From contig JAQYUY010000147.1 in NCBI GenBank assembly GCA_028728195.1, positions 1-32,522 on the forward strand: a stretch of DNA of 32,522 nt, written 5' to 3'. The position numbers were made by a program, and so were the translations under genes. Below the pieces are notes generated by a model, which was not told where the DNA came from, did not search any database, and saw only the letters and a list, made by a program, of their open reading frames with translations. Shown piece after piece: positions 18,341-26,594 of this stretch (positions are counted from its first letter, which is position 1; every line of letters begins with the position of its first letter). Origin of the DNA: Endozoicomonas sp. (ex Botrylloides leachii). GTDB taxonomy: Bacteria; Pseudomonadota; Gammaproteobacteria; Pseudomonadales; Endozoicomonadaceae.

Positions 18341-18402
18341 TAAGGTAGGAAAAGTTTCGGTTGATGGTGAGCGCCTGAAGATCACCTTAAAAAACAGTTA
18401 GC

Positions 18403-19164
18403 TCAACCTACTGCTGTTAAAATAGGATTATTTTCAGTGGCCTTCCCACCAGCCAAAATACACAGCTCTAAGGGATCACGAATTTCAATTTCTTTGCCAA
18501 TGGCAGAAATTAAACCTGTTTTTTGGAACCGAGTAATGACTCTACTTACCGTCTCAACGGCTAGCCCCAGATAATTGCCCATTTCGTTGCGTGACATGGA
18601 TAAACGAAAAGAGTGTGAGGAAAAACCTCTACGGCGAAAACGGCTTGCAAGGTTAATTAAGAAAGTGGCAATACGTTCATCTGCATTTTTTTTAGATAGC
18701 AACATCATCATTTGCTGATCTTCTCTGATTTTTTTGCTCATTAAGTGCATCAGGTGACGACGTAACTCAGGATGCTGGTCAGCAAGGGCTTCTAATTGAT
18801 CAAAAGGAATTTCACAAATCATGGTTGTTTCCATAGCTTGTGCCGAAACAGGGTACGTTGCAGTACCCATGCCGCTGAGACCAATCAATTCACTGGGCAA
18901 ATAGAACGAGATGACTTGCTCTTCTCCTTCATTCGTAGTCGTATAGGTCTTGATTGCACCTGAACGAACGGCATACACACTCAAGAAAGCGTCGCCCTGA
19001 AGAAACAAGTGTTCTCCTTTTTTCATCGGTCGGCCACGTTTTACGATACGATCGAGTTTATCAATATCTTTCAAGTTAAAGGCTAAAGGTAAACACAGAG
19101 AGCTAAGACTGCAATCTCGGCAGGCTACATGGCTGGGTTGTCGGACGTTGGGCTTTGACGTCAT
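18403..19164 (-). CDS. fnr: FNR/Anr-type oxygen-responsive transcription regulator
   Basis: This 253-residue cytoplasmic CRP/FNR-family regulator senses oxygen through a 4Fe-4S cluster. The cluster ligands are all present: Cys15, Cys18 and Cys24 (C-x2-C-x5-C) and Cys117 in TTMICEIP. The cyclic-nucleotide-binding-type beta barrel spans about 40-130. The dimer helix (QMMMLLSKKNADERIATFL) and the C-terminal helix-turn-helix MSRNEMGNYLGLAVETVSRV follow, with the Glu-x2-Ser-Arg contacts that read TTGAT half-sites. Length is normal. It is next to a broken hemN, a common FNR/Anr target, and a perfect FNR box lies at 20397-20410. Its 3' end lies 63 bases from the dead IS1 copy. Confidence 0.93.
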   Translation of the reverse strand: MTSKPNVRQPSHVACRDCSLSSLCLPLAFNLKDIDKLDRIVKRGRPMKKGEHLFLQGDAFLSVYAVRSGAIKTYTTTNEGEEQVISFYLPSELIGLSGMGTATYPVSAQAMETTMICEIPFDQLEALADQHPELRRHLMHLMSKKIREDQQMMMLLSKKNADERIATFLINLASRFRRRGFSSHSFRLSMSRNEMGNYLGLAVETVSRVITRFQKTGLISAIGKEIEIRDPLELCILAGGKATENNPILTAVG

Positions 19165-19284
19165 TGAGCGGCCTTAGGGTCGTATATGGCAAAATCGTAC
19201 CTATTCTATGAAGAAAAAATGCGAACTTTAAGTGTTATATATACGCAGTTATATAAGCATAACTAGAGGAAGTGGGTACATTGG

Positions 19285-20199
19285 TTAGGGCGCTATAGCT
19301 CGGTCATCATCGAGTAGGGAAAAATGCTTGTCACCAATAGAAACATAACCCGCTTTGAGCAGCATCTCAGTAGATGATAGAAAGATTTTCTGGTTACCTT
19401 TATCTCGATCTCGCGAAAAATTTCGACCCTTTATATCTTTTTTTGCCTCATGGCGATGCGTCAATCTAGCATAGTTAACCAATGATAAATAATCGGGGGC
19501 CCGTTCTATGATCGGGGTTAAGATATCTCTAAAATCCTGATGCGTCTGATATGGCAAACCATAAATAAGATTGATATGGATCGATTTAAATGCCATGGTC
19601 CTAGCGGCATCTATGACCGATAAAGTGTGTTCTACGCTCTGAAAGTAGTTAACCGACTCTTGTGTCAGGGTATTAAAATATTGTGACCTTATGCTCACTT
19701 GATTAAAGCCAAGTTCTCTAAGCTTAAACAGGGTAGGCCAATCCATTGCTCTAGGATCTATCTCAATAGAGCAGTCTCCCCTAAGGGTAAAGTGGTTACC
19801 TAATTTTTTGATAAGAGATGATATTTGCTCAGCACTAAAGAGTGTAGATACACCTCCACCAAAATGCATATGTTTTACTGCTTGATCAGTATTAAGAGAA
19901 CCCGACTGCACCTCAATTTCTTTAAAAATTCTTTTTAAATAACTCGCTGTGCGTTTTTTATTATTAGATATTATTGTATCAAGGGGATAACAACACGAAA
20001 CACCTTTGGGAAAGGGAATATGAATATAAAAAAAAAGTGGCCTTTTTGTAATTGAATTATATAAGGTGCTGGGATAGTAATTTTTGTAACATGAAGTATT
20101 TATAATAAACCTAACTGCTGTCAAACAGTGCCTACAGCACACACTTAACTGGTTGTAGTGCACTATAAAATTTGAAGCGCAGACGGATCTATCTCGCAT
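19285..20199 (-). pseudogene. hemN: Broken hemN (oxygen-independent coproporphyrinogen III oxidase)
   Basis: From about residue 53 this 304-codon frame follows HemN: PLFFYIHIPF, HFGGGVSTLF (normally GGGTPT), SIEIDPRAM, LGFNQVSIR, INLIYGLPYQT, SLVNYARLTH and GYVSIGDKHFSLLDDD. The radical-SAM cluster motif C-x3-C-x2-C that should follow HIPF is replaced by PKGVSCCYPL, so the essential spacing is gone. MGxQDF and GMDHFA are also changed. The protein stops at a point matching about residue 305 of the usual 457, losing the C-terminal domain, and the first 50 residues are not HemN-like. It is almost certainly non-functional as a HemN. The frame is still open, so decay is mostly by substitution plus a 3' deletion. 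Confidence 0.85.
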
Positions 20200-20396
20200 A
20201 ATTCATCTCTGGTACACTATATCTGAAATGCGGCCTTATTAAAAAATAAATTGTTTCTTGAATGCTAATGAGCGTTAGCTAACCTTAACATCAAGGTTCT
20301 TCTTGAGTAAAAACTAGAGCCCACACTGTCCTGTTTTTACGGTACCTTTAATAATTAATAGCTAATACAGTGTAGATAGAGCGTATTTTGATCTCA
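20200..20396. other. Intergenic region upstream of broken hemN
   Basis: This stretch holds two small inverted repeats, GCTAA/TTAGC (20264-20279) and AACCTT/AAGGTT (20281-20298), and no coding frame. It is part of the 410-base divergent region that contains the FNR box. Confidence 0.4.
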
Positions 20397-20410
20397 TTGA
20401 TATATATCAA
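20397..20410. promoter_or_regulatory. Perfect FNR/Anr box
   Basis: TTGATATATATCAA matches the FNR consensus TTGAT-N4-ATCAA at every fixed base. It lies about 198 bases from both the broken hemN start (minus) and the mnmH start (plus). An FNR gene is 1.2 kb away. Such a box in front of hemN is expected from Pseudomonas and E. coli practice. Confidence 0.75.
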
Positions 20411-20609
20411 TGATCAGTTGATTTAGACTGCCATATTTTTTATAAGCACACTGATTTAATTGAGATAATCTGTAGCACGGGTATCGAGTTATGAACTGGC
20501 TGAGCAATAGTAAGTTTTGTATTATTTTCTTATCCAGTCACTTCTATTTTATGCTATGAAATTGCCACGTTAAACACATCTTGATAACATACTTCCTAAT
20601 TGATATTGT

Positions 20610-21746
20610 ATGAAAAAAAAATGCACATCCATCAGTAACTACCTTTCTATTTTTTTAAATAACATGCCATTAATGGATGTTCGTGCTCCTGTTGAATATA
20701 AAAAAGGCACCTTTCCCAACGCATGTAACCTACCTCTTCTTGATGATACTCAACGAGCTATTATTGGTACATGTTATAAAAAAGAAGGGCATGAAGCCGC
20801 AATAAGTTTGGGCAATACCCTGGCGACGGATACCATACGCGAACAACGTATTAAAAGTTGGGAGCCATTTGTTAGTAATAACCCTAATGGCTGTCTATTT
20901 TGTTTTCGAGGAGGCGAGCGTTCTCACATCACTCAAGCCTGGCTGAAAGAAGCAGGATATGACTACCCACTGATCGAAGGTGGGTATAAAGCTATGCGCA
21001 GTTATTTGATTGAGCAGCTGGAGCAGTCTATTTCTATCTGTAATATCATTATCTTGAGCGGTAAGACCGGTACAGGAAAAACGCACGTACTTAACAAACT
21101 AAAAGGAAGCATTGATCTTGAAGGTCTTGCTAATCATAGGGGGTCTAGCTTTGGTGGACGAGTAGGCGGGCAGCCCAGTCAAATAGATTTTGAAAATCGC
21201 TTAGCCATCGCTTTGCTTCAGCATCGTTATAACCTTCCTAGTCAACCCGTGATTCTTGAGGATGAAAGCAAGCTCATTGGTCGATGTAGTCTGCCCAAGC
21301 TACTGCACAATAAAATGCAAATCGCCCCAATTGTTCTACTAGAAGAAACTATTGATTATCGCATTGATCTTGCCATCAAAGAATACGTTATTAATAACTT
21401 AAACGACCTAAGGCAAGTATCAAATGCTGACCAAGCCTTAGCAAGGTTATTTGAAAATCTAAAAAACAACTTACTCCGTATAAAAAAACGACTAGGCGGC
21501 CTCAAATTTAAAATATTAAATGATATGCTGGATAATGCTATCAGCCAACATAAAATCCACAATGATTATTGTGGATATCGGCCATTAATAGCTTCATTAT
21601 TATTAGAGTACTATGATCCTATGTATGATTATCAGTTAGCAGAAAAGCAAGGTAAAATCATTTACAAGGGGTGTAGTGAAGCGATAGTAAATAATTTTTC
21701 AAACATAACAGCTAAATTTTTTGAGCAAGAGACAGTTCTGAAATAA
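20610..21746 (+). CDS. mnmH: tRNA 2-selenouridine synthase
   Basis: This 378-residue enzyme (also called SelU/YbbB) replaces the sulfur of 2-thiouridine at tRNA wobble position 34 with selenium, through a geranylated intermediate. It has an N-terminal rhodanese domain with PLMDVRAPVEY (20-30) and the active-site Cys98 in FCFRGGERS. A P-loop NTPase-like part follows, with LSGKTGTGKT (149-158) and the family signature HRGSSFGG. Length fits. It is the only clear plus-strand metabolic gene in this half. No ribosome site is obvious, but the start aligns well with the family N-terminus. The selenophosphate synthetase that would feed it is not in the window. Confidence 0.92.
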   Translation: MKKKCTSISNYLSIFLNNMPLMDVRAPVEYKKGTFPNACNLPLLDDTQRAIIGTCYKKEGHEAAISLGNTLATDTIREQRIKSWEPFVSNNPNGCLFCFRGGERSHITQAWLKEAGYDYPLIEGGYKAMRSYLIEQLEQSISICNIIILSGKTGTGKTHVLNKLKGSIDLEGLANHRGSSFGGRVGGQPSQIDFENRLAIALLQHRYNLPSQPVILEDESKLIGRCSLPKLLHNKMQIAPIVLLEETIDYRIDLAIKEYVINNLNDLRQVSNADQALARLFENLKNNLLRIKKRLGGLKFKILNDMLDNAISQHKIHNDYCGYRPLIASLLLEYYDPMYDYQLAEKQGKIIYKGCSEAIVNNFSNITAKFFEQETVLK

Positions 21747-21793
21747 CTTCATATGGTTATCAGTTCACAGCAACAGTGACCGGATAAGAAAAA

Positions 21794-21811
21794 TACACAA
21801 AAAATTGTGTA
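21794..21811 (-). terminator. Probable nadA terminator
   Basis: The inverted repeat TACACAA/TTGTGTA has a 4-base loop. On the minus strand it is followed directly by TTTTTCTT, as expected of an intrinsic terminator. It is AT-rich and lies about 160 bases past the nadA stop. Confidence 0.45.
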
Positions 21812-21969
21812 CACAAACCTGAATATTAGAGCGCAGATCAAGCGACTAGTACATGAAATAATCTTCTTCTGCGCTGACTACCCAAAGACAAGCACTGCCT
21901 TGGAGCTCTTTGCTCTGCTGTACTCTTACTGCTCATGTTCATGATGTAGAATGAAAAGTTTTACGAGTG

Positions 21970-23004
21970 CTAAAGAGCAAAATTCAGCATCCTTTCCAGC
22001 GGAACTAAGGCGCGCTTCCTGATATGCTCTTGAACCTTTATTTCATGGATAAAGGAGGGGTGTTCTAAACATTCTAATAGTGCATCCAGTGTATTCATTG
22101 CCATCCAAGGACAATGTGCACAGCTTTTACATGTCGCGCCATTACCGCTTGTTGGTGCCTCATAAAATTCCTTTTCAGGCGACTTCTGTTGCATTTTGTA
22201 AAAAATTCCTCTATCGGTTGCAACAATAAAACGTTGGTTAGGTAACTCATAAGATGCTTTTAACAAATAACTAGTTGACCCTACTATATCAGCAAGCTCA
22301 ACTACAGATGCTGGCGATTCTGGATGTACTAATACCGCGGCATCAGGGTATACCTTCTTTAAATCAATAACGCCTTGTGCTCGGAATTCTTCATGCACAA
22401 TACAAGCACTATCCCAAAGCAACATATCAGCACCGGTCTTATTTTTAATATAGTTACCAAGGTATTTATCCGGTCCCCAAATAATTTTCTTTCCCTCACT
22501 GTCAAGGTAATCAACAATTTCCAGAGCACAGCTGGACGTAACAACCCAATCAGCACGGGCTTTTACTGCGGCAGACGTATTGGCATAAACAACAACTGCT
22601 CGCTCAGGGTGTTGATCACAAAACATAGAGAATGTGTCAATAGGACAGCCTAAATCCAGTGAGCACTCAGCCTCTAGAGTCGGCATTAAAACCCGTTTTT
22701 CCGGATTTAATATGCACGCTGTTTCACCCATAAAGCGTACACCTGCAATAATCAGCGTTGTTGCATTATGGCGACTACCAAAACGCGCCATTTCCAAGGA
22801 ATCGCCAATGAATCCATTGGTTTGCTCTGCCAGTTCTTGGACGACATCATCTGTGTAATAGTGTGCAATTAATACCGCATTTTTATGTTTTAAAAGCTGA
22901 CGTACGCGTTCTTTTTTGGCCTCTTCTACCATAGGGTCGCGCTGCTTAAAAACACCACTACGAAGATGTGTTTGAACTCTTTTTCTAATGGTTGCTGGGC
23001 TCAT
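21970..23004 (-). CDS. nadA: Quinolinate synthase A
   Basis: This 344-residue enzyme condenses iminoaspartate (from NadB) with dihydroxyacetone phosphate to give quinolinate for NAD synthesis. Three homologous domains carry the three cluster cysteines expected for NadA: Cys114 in [10 protein letters not shown], Cys201 in [10 protein letters not shown] and Cys298 in [17 protein letters not shown] (48-54) and the VHPES motif near 227 mark the substrate site. Length and spacing match E. coli NadA almost exactly. It lies downstream of queC in the same direction, but a 453-base gap containing a repeat element separates them, so it probably has its own promoter. Confidence 0.95.
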   Translation of the reverse strand: MSPATIRKRVQTHLRSGVFKQRDPMVEEAKKERVRQLLKHKNAVLIAHYYTDDVVQELAEQTNGFIGDSLEMARFGSRHNATTLIIAGVRFMGETACILNPEKRVLMPTLEAECSLDLGCPIDTFSMFCDQHPERAVVVYANTSAAVKARADWVVTSSCALEIVDYLDSEGKKIIWGPDKYLGNYIKNKTGADMLLWDSACIVHEEFRAQGVIDLKKVYPDAAVLVHPESPASVVELADIVGSTSYLLKASYELPNQRFIVATDRGIFYKMQQKSPEKEFYEAPTSGNGATCKSCAHCPWMAMNTLDALLECLEHPSFIHEIKVQEHIRKRALVPLERMLNFAL

Positions 23005-23313
23005 AAATTCTTTATATCAAGTACGGGTGTAAGTTACATCTACAACAATAAATATAGGGTCGTAGCATCTTCTACCAACTCTCTTTTATCTTTTCTAACG
23101 ATGCTACTGCGATGACTATAAGAACACTAGCTGTGTTAGAACTCCTCGACCTGCTATGACTTGTCATCGCGTCTTGCTCTGGAGTTCGGCTGTTCATGCT
23201 CATTACGGTAATTAGAAAAGGTGATTGCTATCATATGAATAGCCACTTGGCAGCTCTTTATCACAAACGGAATTATTCTACCATAAATTAAATAGAGAAA
23301 AGAGATAATGTCA
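23005..23313. other. Intergenic nadA-queC region without recognised gene
   Basis: About 310 bases precede nadA. I see no tRNA, coding frame or strong hairpin in them. They must contain the nadA promoter. Confidence 0.4.
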
Positions 23314-23422
23314 TATATACTCAAACGCTTTCAAGGTGCTCGCGTTTATTCAGCTATAACCCTTCATTTTAAGGAGTAAGCTTGGAAGAAAAATGAGCAT
23401 CTTGAATTCACTTGGGTATATA
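23314..23422. repeat. Dispersed MITE-like repeat, copy 2
   Basis: This is a 109-bp element between nadA and queC, in the same orientation as the copy at 5242-5347. It starts TATATACTCAA and ends TTGGGTATATA, which are inverted repeats matching at 10 of 11 positions. It contains the shared core TTCATTTTAAGGAGTAAG and a GCATCTTGA block. It has no coding capacity. Confidence 0.75.
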
Positions 23423-23457
23423 AGATTAAGCGAGTGTCATAAGTTTTTCATCAAAAG

Positions 23458-24150
23458 CTATTGATAGCGTGTACAATCAACTACACCTGCCTCTTGAAAA
23501 CCCTTTTTACGGTAACGACAACTATCACATAACCCGCATGCAGAGCCTTCGTTATCAGCCTGATAGCAAGAAATTGTCAAACTATAATCAATACCCAAAC
23601 CAGCACCCATTTGAATGATTTCACTCTTGGTTAGTCTTAACAAAGGTGCACGAATATGAAAGTGATCACCCTCAACACCAGCTCTGGTCGCTAAGTTGGC
23701 CATTGTCTCAAAAGCACTTAGAAACGCAGGTCGACAGTCAGGGTAGCCAGAGTAGTCAACTTCATTAGCGCCGATAAAAATATCTCTAGCACCGATAACC
23801 TCTGCCCAGCCTAAAGCTAACGACAGGAATATGGTATTACGCGCAGGCACATAGGTTACTGGAATACCGTCACCTAATGCTTCGGGTACATCCAGTTCAT
23901 TGTCTGTTAAAGCAGAGCCGCCTATGTCAGCCAGACCTAGGGTTAAAATCTTGTGGGTGATTGCACCATATGCTTCAGCAATCCGACGAGCAGCTGCAAG
24001 TTCAGCTCGGTGGCGCTGACCATAATCAAAACTAACGGTATAACACTCAAAGCCTTGGTCGACAGCAATGGCTAAGCACGTTGCTGAGTCAAGCCCTCCA
24101 GATAGTAAAATAACAGCTTTTTTAGTCACATTAACGTCCAAACTAACCAT
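23458..24150 (-). CDS. queC: 7-cyano-7-deazaguanine synthase
   Basis: This 230-residue ATP-dependent enzyme turns 7-carboxy-7-deazaguanine into preQ0 in queuosine biosynthesis. The PP-loop motif SGGLDS lies at 17-22. FDYGQRH and [12 protein letters not shown] follow, and the zinc site near the C-terminus uses the Cys of ISCYQ and the three of SACGLCDSC. Length is standard. It begins 7 bases after the queE stop, so the two genes form a unit. The ORF ends close to the dispersed repeat. Confidence 0.95.
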   Translation of the reverse strand: MVSLDVNVTKKAVILLSGGLDSATCLAIAVDQGFECYTVSFDYGQRHRAELAAARRIAEAYGAITHKILTLGLADIGGSALTDNELDVPEALGDGIPVTYVPARNTIFLSLALGWAEVIGARDIFIGANEVDYSGYPDCRPAFLSAFETMANLATRAGVEGDHFHIRAPLLRLTKSEIIQMGAGLGIDYSLTISCYQADNEGSACGLCDSCRYRKKGFQEAGVVDCTRYQ

Positions 24151-24157
24151 TTAGTGA

Positions 24158-24808
24158 TCATACACCGGCTTTATCGCCCCAAATCAGTCGATGCAACTGC
24201 AGTTGAAAACGCACGTTTAGCTGGTCATTTAAAATCCATTCTGCCAGTTTATCAGCCGCCATATGGTTCGTAACAGGTGAAAAAAGTACGTCAGAGACTT
24301 TATCGGTCAGCTGGTATTCAATTAATTTAGACACTGACCACTCATAATCTCTGCGATCGGCAATAACAAATTTTACCTGATCTTTATGATCCAGATATTG
24401 GATATTTTCATAACAGTTTCTTTTGACCTCGCCAGAACCTGGGGCTTTAAAATCCATGACCTTGACTACACGCGGGTCAACATCCACAAGCGTCATAGCA
24501 CCACTGGTTTCCAAGGAAACTTCGAACCCTTTATCAGCCAGTAAGGTTAACAGGGGAATGCAGTTTGGCTGTGCCAGAGGTTCACCGCCACTAACGGTGA
24601 CATAGTGCGCTCCAAATGACTCAACGGTGGAAATAATGTCTTCTAATGACATTTTTTTACCTCCGTGGAAGGCATATTCTGTATCGCACCAAACGCACCT
24701 CAGTGGGCACCCGGTTAAACGGACAAAAACCGTAGGCAGCCCGGTTGTTCGAGTTTCACCTTGCAGCGAATAAAATATTTCAGTAATTCTTAGCGTTTTG
24801 CTGGCCAT
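24158..24808 (-). CDS. queE: 7-carboxy-7-deazaguanine synthase (radical SAM)
   Basis: This 216-residue radical-SAM enzyme makes 7-carboxy-7-deazaguanine from 6-carboxytetrahydropterin in queuosine synthesis. It shows SLQGE (14-18), the cluster motif C-x3-C-x2-C at Cys34, Cys38 and Cys41 (TGCPLRCVWCDT) and SGGEPL (73-78) for SAM binding. The product passes directly to QueC, encoded next. It follows cpoB by 246 bases, an order seen in Pseudomonas. queD and queF are not in the window. Confidence 0.95.
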   Translation of the reverse strand: MASKTLRITEIFYSLQGETRTTGLPTVFVRLTGCPLRCVWCDTEYAFHGGKKMSLEDIISTVESFGAHYVTVSGGEPLAQPNCIPLLTLLADKGFEVSLETSGAMTLVDVDPRVVKVMDFKAPGSGEVKRNCYENIQYLDHKDQVKFVIADRRDYEWSVSKLIEYQLTDKVSDVLFSPVTNHMAADKLAEWILNDQLNVRFQLQLHRLIWGDKAGV

Positions 24809-25029
24809 TCAATCGGCACCTATCGTTAGAAAGGGCATACTAACGAGTTAGGTGTATCAATTCAATCTGAAGGTACAATTGATGACTCAACCCTAGCGAA
24901 TAATTACTTTACATCCGCTATGGTTTGTCTGCCTTCCGACTAAAAGGTAGCCGGAATATTTACTTATAACCTATTACGAAGCCATTGAGCTTATCAGCCA
25001 AAATAGCTAGCGATTATAGAGCATGCAAA

Positions 25030-25052
25030 CCCTTTGGGCACGTGCGCAAAGG
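25030..25052 (-). terminator. Possible weak terminator after cpoB
   Basis: CCTTTG pairs with CAAAGG around a 10-base loop directly after the cpoB stop. The following GTTTGC is only weakly T-rich, so it may attenuate rather than stop transcription into queE. Confidence 0.35.
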
Positions 25053-25054
25053 TA

Positions 25055-25867
25055 TTAAGAGTCAACTAATTTTTGAAGATATGAGTCAGATAACCGTGAT
25101 GCTGCGCTTTCGGGGTATTTTTTTATCACGGACTCTAGATATTGACGTGCTTGCTGCTGATCACCCTGTAAGTCAGCAAGACGGCCTAATTTATAGGTTG
25201 CATCTGGCACTTTAGCACTATTTGGGTAATTATTTAATACATCTAAAAACGCTTTTTGAGCAGCTATGTATTGCCCTTGAGCCATATTGACTTCGCCAAG
25301 CCAATATTGAGCATTAGCACTGTAATTCCCTTTGGGAAAATCAACCAGCTGTTGTTCTAGTGCTTTTTTTGCCTGATCAAAGCGCTTATCTTGGATCAGC
25401 TGAAAAGCAGCTTTATAGGCTTGACGTTCAGCATCTTCTTTATTTTGCGCTAGAGCTACCGGGGCAGACGACGCGATTGCTATTTGACCTGAAGGAGCGT
25501 TTGATAATTGCGAGACTCGTTTATCTAGATCTAGATAACGATCTCGGCTTTCTTGCTGTAGCAAGTTAATTTGGTGAGCTTGATCTTCTAATTGCCCTCT
25601 GAGACTCATTATCTCAGTACGCAGTTGATCTATTGTTTTGAATAGGTAAGCCGTGCCTGTATCAGCAGGCGCAGCCGAGGAAGGAGCTGGCATGGACGTT
25701 TCACTACTATAAGCATCTACCACTGGAATATCGGCATTGGCTACAGGGGCTATCAGCATACTGATCAGCACCATCACACGAACCTGCCTAATTTCTGCAA
25801 ATAACGAACGTTTTTTATACCTTTGTTGCCAAGCCTTAACAGGGTCTATCCGTAGTGAAACACTCAT
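25055..25867 (-). CDS. cpoB: Cell division coordinator CpoB (YbgF)
   Basis: This 270-residue periplasmic protein binds TolA and links outer-membrane constriction with PBP1b-driven peptidoglycan synthesis. A hydrophobic segment VMVLISMLIAPVANA ending near residue 45 is the signal peptide core, preceded by an unusually long 30-residue basic start. A coiled-coil trimerisation region (about 75-115, with QLEDQAHQINLLQQE) and three TPR-like repeats at the C-terminus (from about 145; QYWLGEVNMAQGQY, ATYKLGRLADLQGD) follow. It starts 25 bases after the pal stop in the Tol-Pal operon. The true start could be downstream, but no shorter form has a good ribosome site. Confidence 0.9.
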   Translation of the reverse strand: MSVSLRIDPVKAWQQRYKKRSLFAEIRQVRVMVLISMLIAPVANADIPVVDAYSSETSMPAPSSAAPADTGTAYLFKTIDQLRTEIMSLRGQLEDQAHQINLLQQESRDRYLDLDKRVSQLSNAPSGQIAIASSAPVALAQNKEDAERQAYKAAFQLIQDKRFDQAKKALEQQLVDFPKGNYSANAQYWLGEVNMAQGQYIAAQKAFLDVLNNYPNSAKVPDATYKLGRLADLQGDQQQARQYLESVIKKYPESAASRLSDSYLQKLVDS

Positions 25868-25892
25868 TCAACGCCAACTCTCTCTGTTTATA

Positions 25893-26456
25893 TTAACTCA
25901 TTACAATAACTGCACGGCGGTTCTTGCTCCATGCAGCTTGATTATGCGCAGTATCCAGCGGTTTTTCAAAGCCAAAGCTAATCACTTGAATACGACTTGC
26001 ATTAACACCTTTAGCCACTAAATAATTTTTCACTGCATTAGCACGACGCTCACCCAAAGCCAGGTTATACGTGCGAGTACCACGTTCATCAGTATGTCCT
26101 TGAACAATAATAGTCTCATTTGCTCCCTGTGGAGAAGTGAGATAAGCAGCCTTTGCGTCTAAAGCTTTATAAGCGCTGTCGCTAAGCTGAGCGCTATCAA
26201 AACTAAAGTGGAACAGGTCGTCATTTAGCATTTTTTGAATCTGCTCGGGTGTACCTTGAACCTTGCCACTATCAATAACAGCTTGCACTGCGGGATCAAC
26301 CACGGGAGTAACTTTTACAGCAGCTACTGTTTCCGTTGCAGGCGTTGTGGTTTTAGCCGAGTCCATGGTGCTATTTTCACCCCTTGAAGCACATCCAGCT
26401 AACCAAAGAAATGTTGTAGCCACAGCAATTACTTTAATACATTTTACACCTTGCAT
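25893..26456 (-). CDS. pal: Peptidoglycan-associated lipoprotein Pal
   Basis: This 187-residue outer-membrane lipoprotein binds peptidoglycan from the periplasm. The lipobox WLAGC places the lipidated Cys at position 22. A low-complexity Thr/Val/Ala linker leads into the OmpA-like domain with FHFSFDSAQL, VQGHTDERGTRTYNLALGERR and the meso-DAP-contact region. GGAGA lies 6 bases before the ATG. It sits in order between tolB (138-base gap) and cpoB. Confidence 0.95.
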   Translation of the reverse strand: MQGVKCIKVIAVATTFLWLAGCASRGENSTMDSAKTTTPATETVAAVKVTPVVDPAVQAVIDSGKVQGTPEQIQKMLNDDLFHFSFDSAQLSDSAYKALDAKAAYLTSPQGANETIIVQGHTDERGTRTYNLALGERRANAVKNYLVAKGVNASRIQVISFGFEKPLDTAHNQAAWSKNRRAVIVMS

Positions 26457-26594
26457 TTTAATCTCCAGTCATTCAAGGAAATTTCCAAGCTAGCAGCACA
26501 CTAATAGGCGCAACTAACTTGGATTGTAGCAGTACACTAACAGAAGTGTCTGCACCCGACCAGCGTAACGACCGGCCTATCAAGTCACTACTTT

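Noticed and set aside
24809-25054. Possible preQ1 riboswitch before queE
   Set aside because: I looked for a preQ1-type pseudoknot in the gap between cpoB and queE. I saw only small isolated hairpins (for example CTAAC/GTTAG) and no C-rich loop with a matching A-rich tail.
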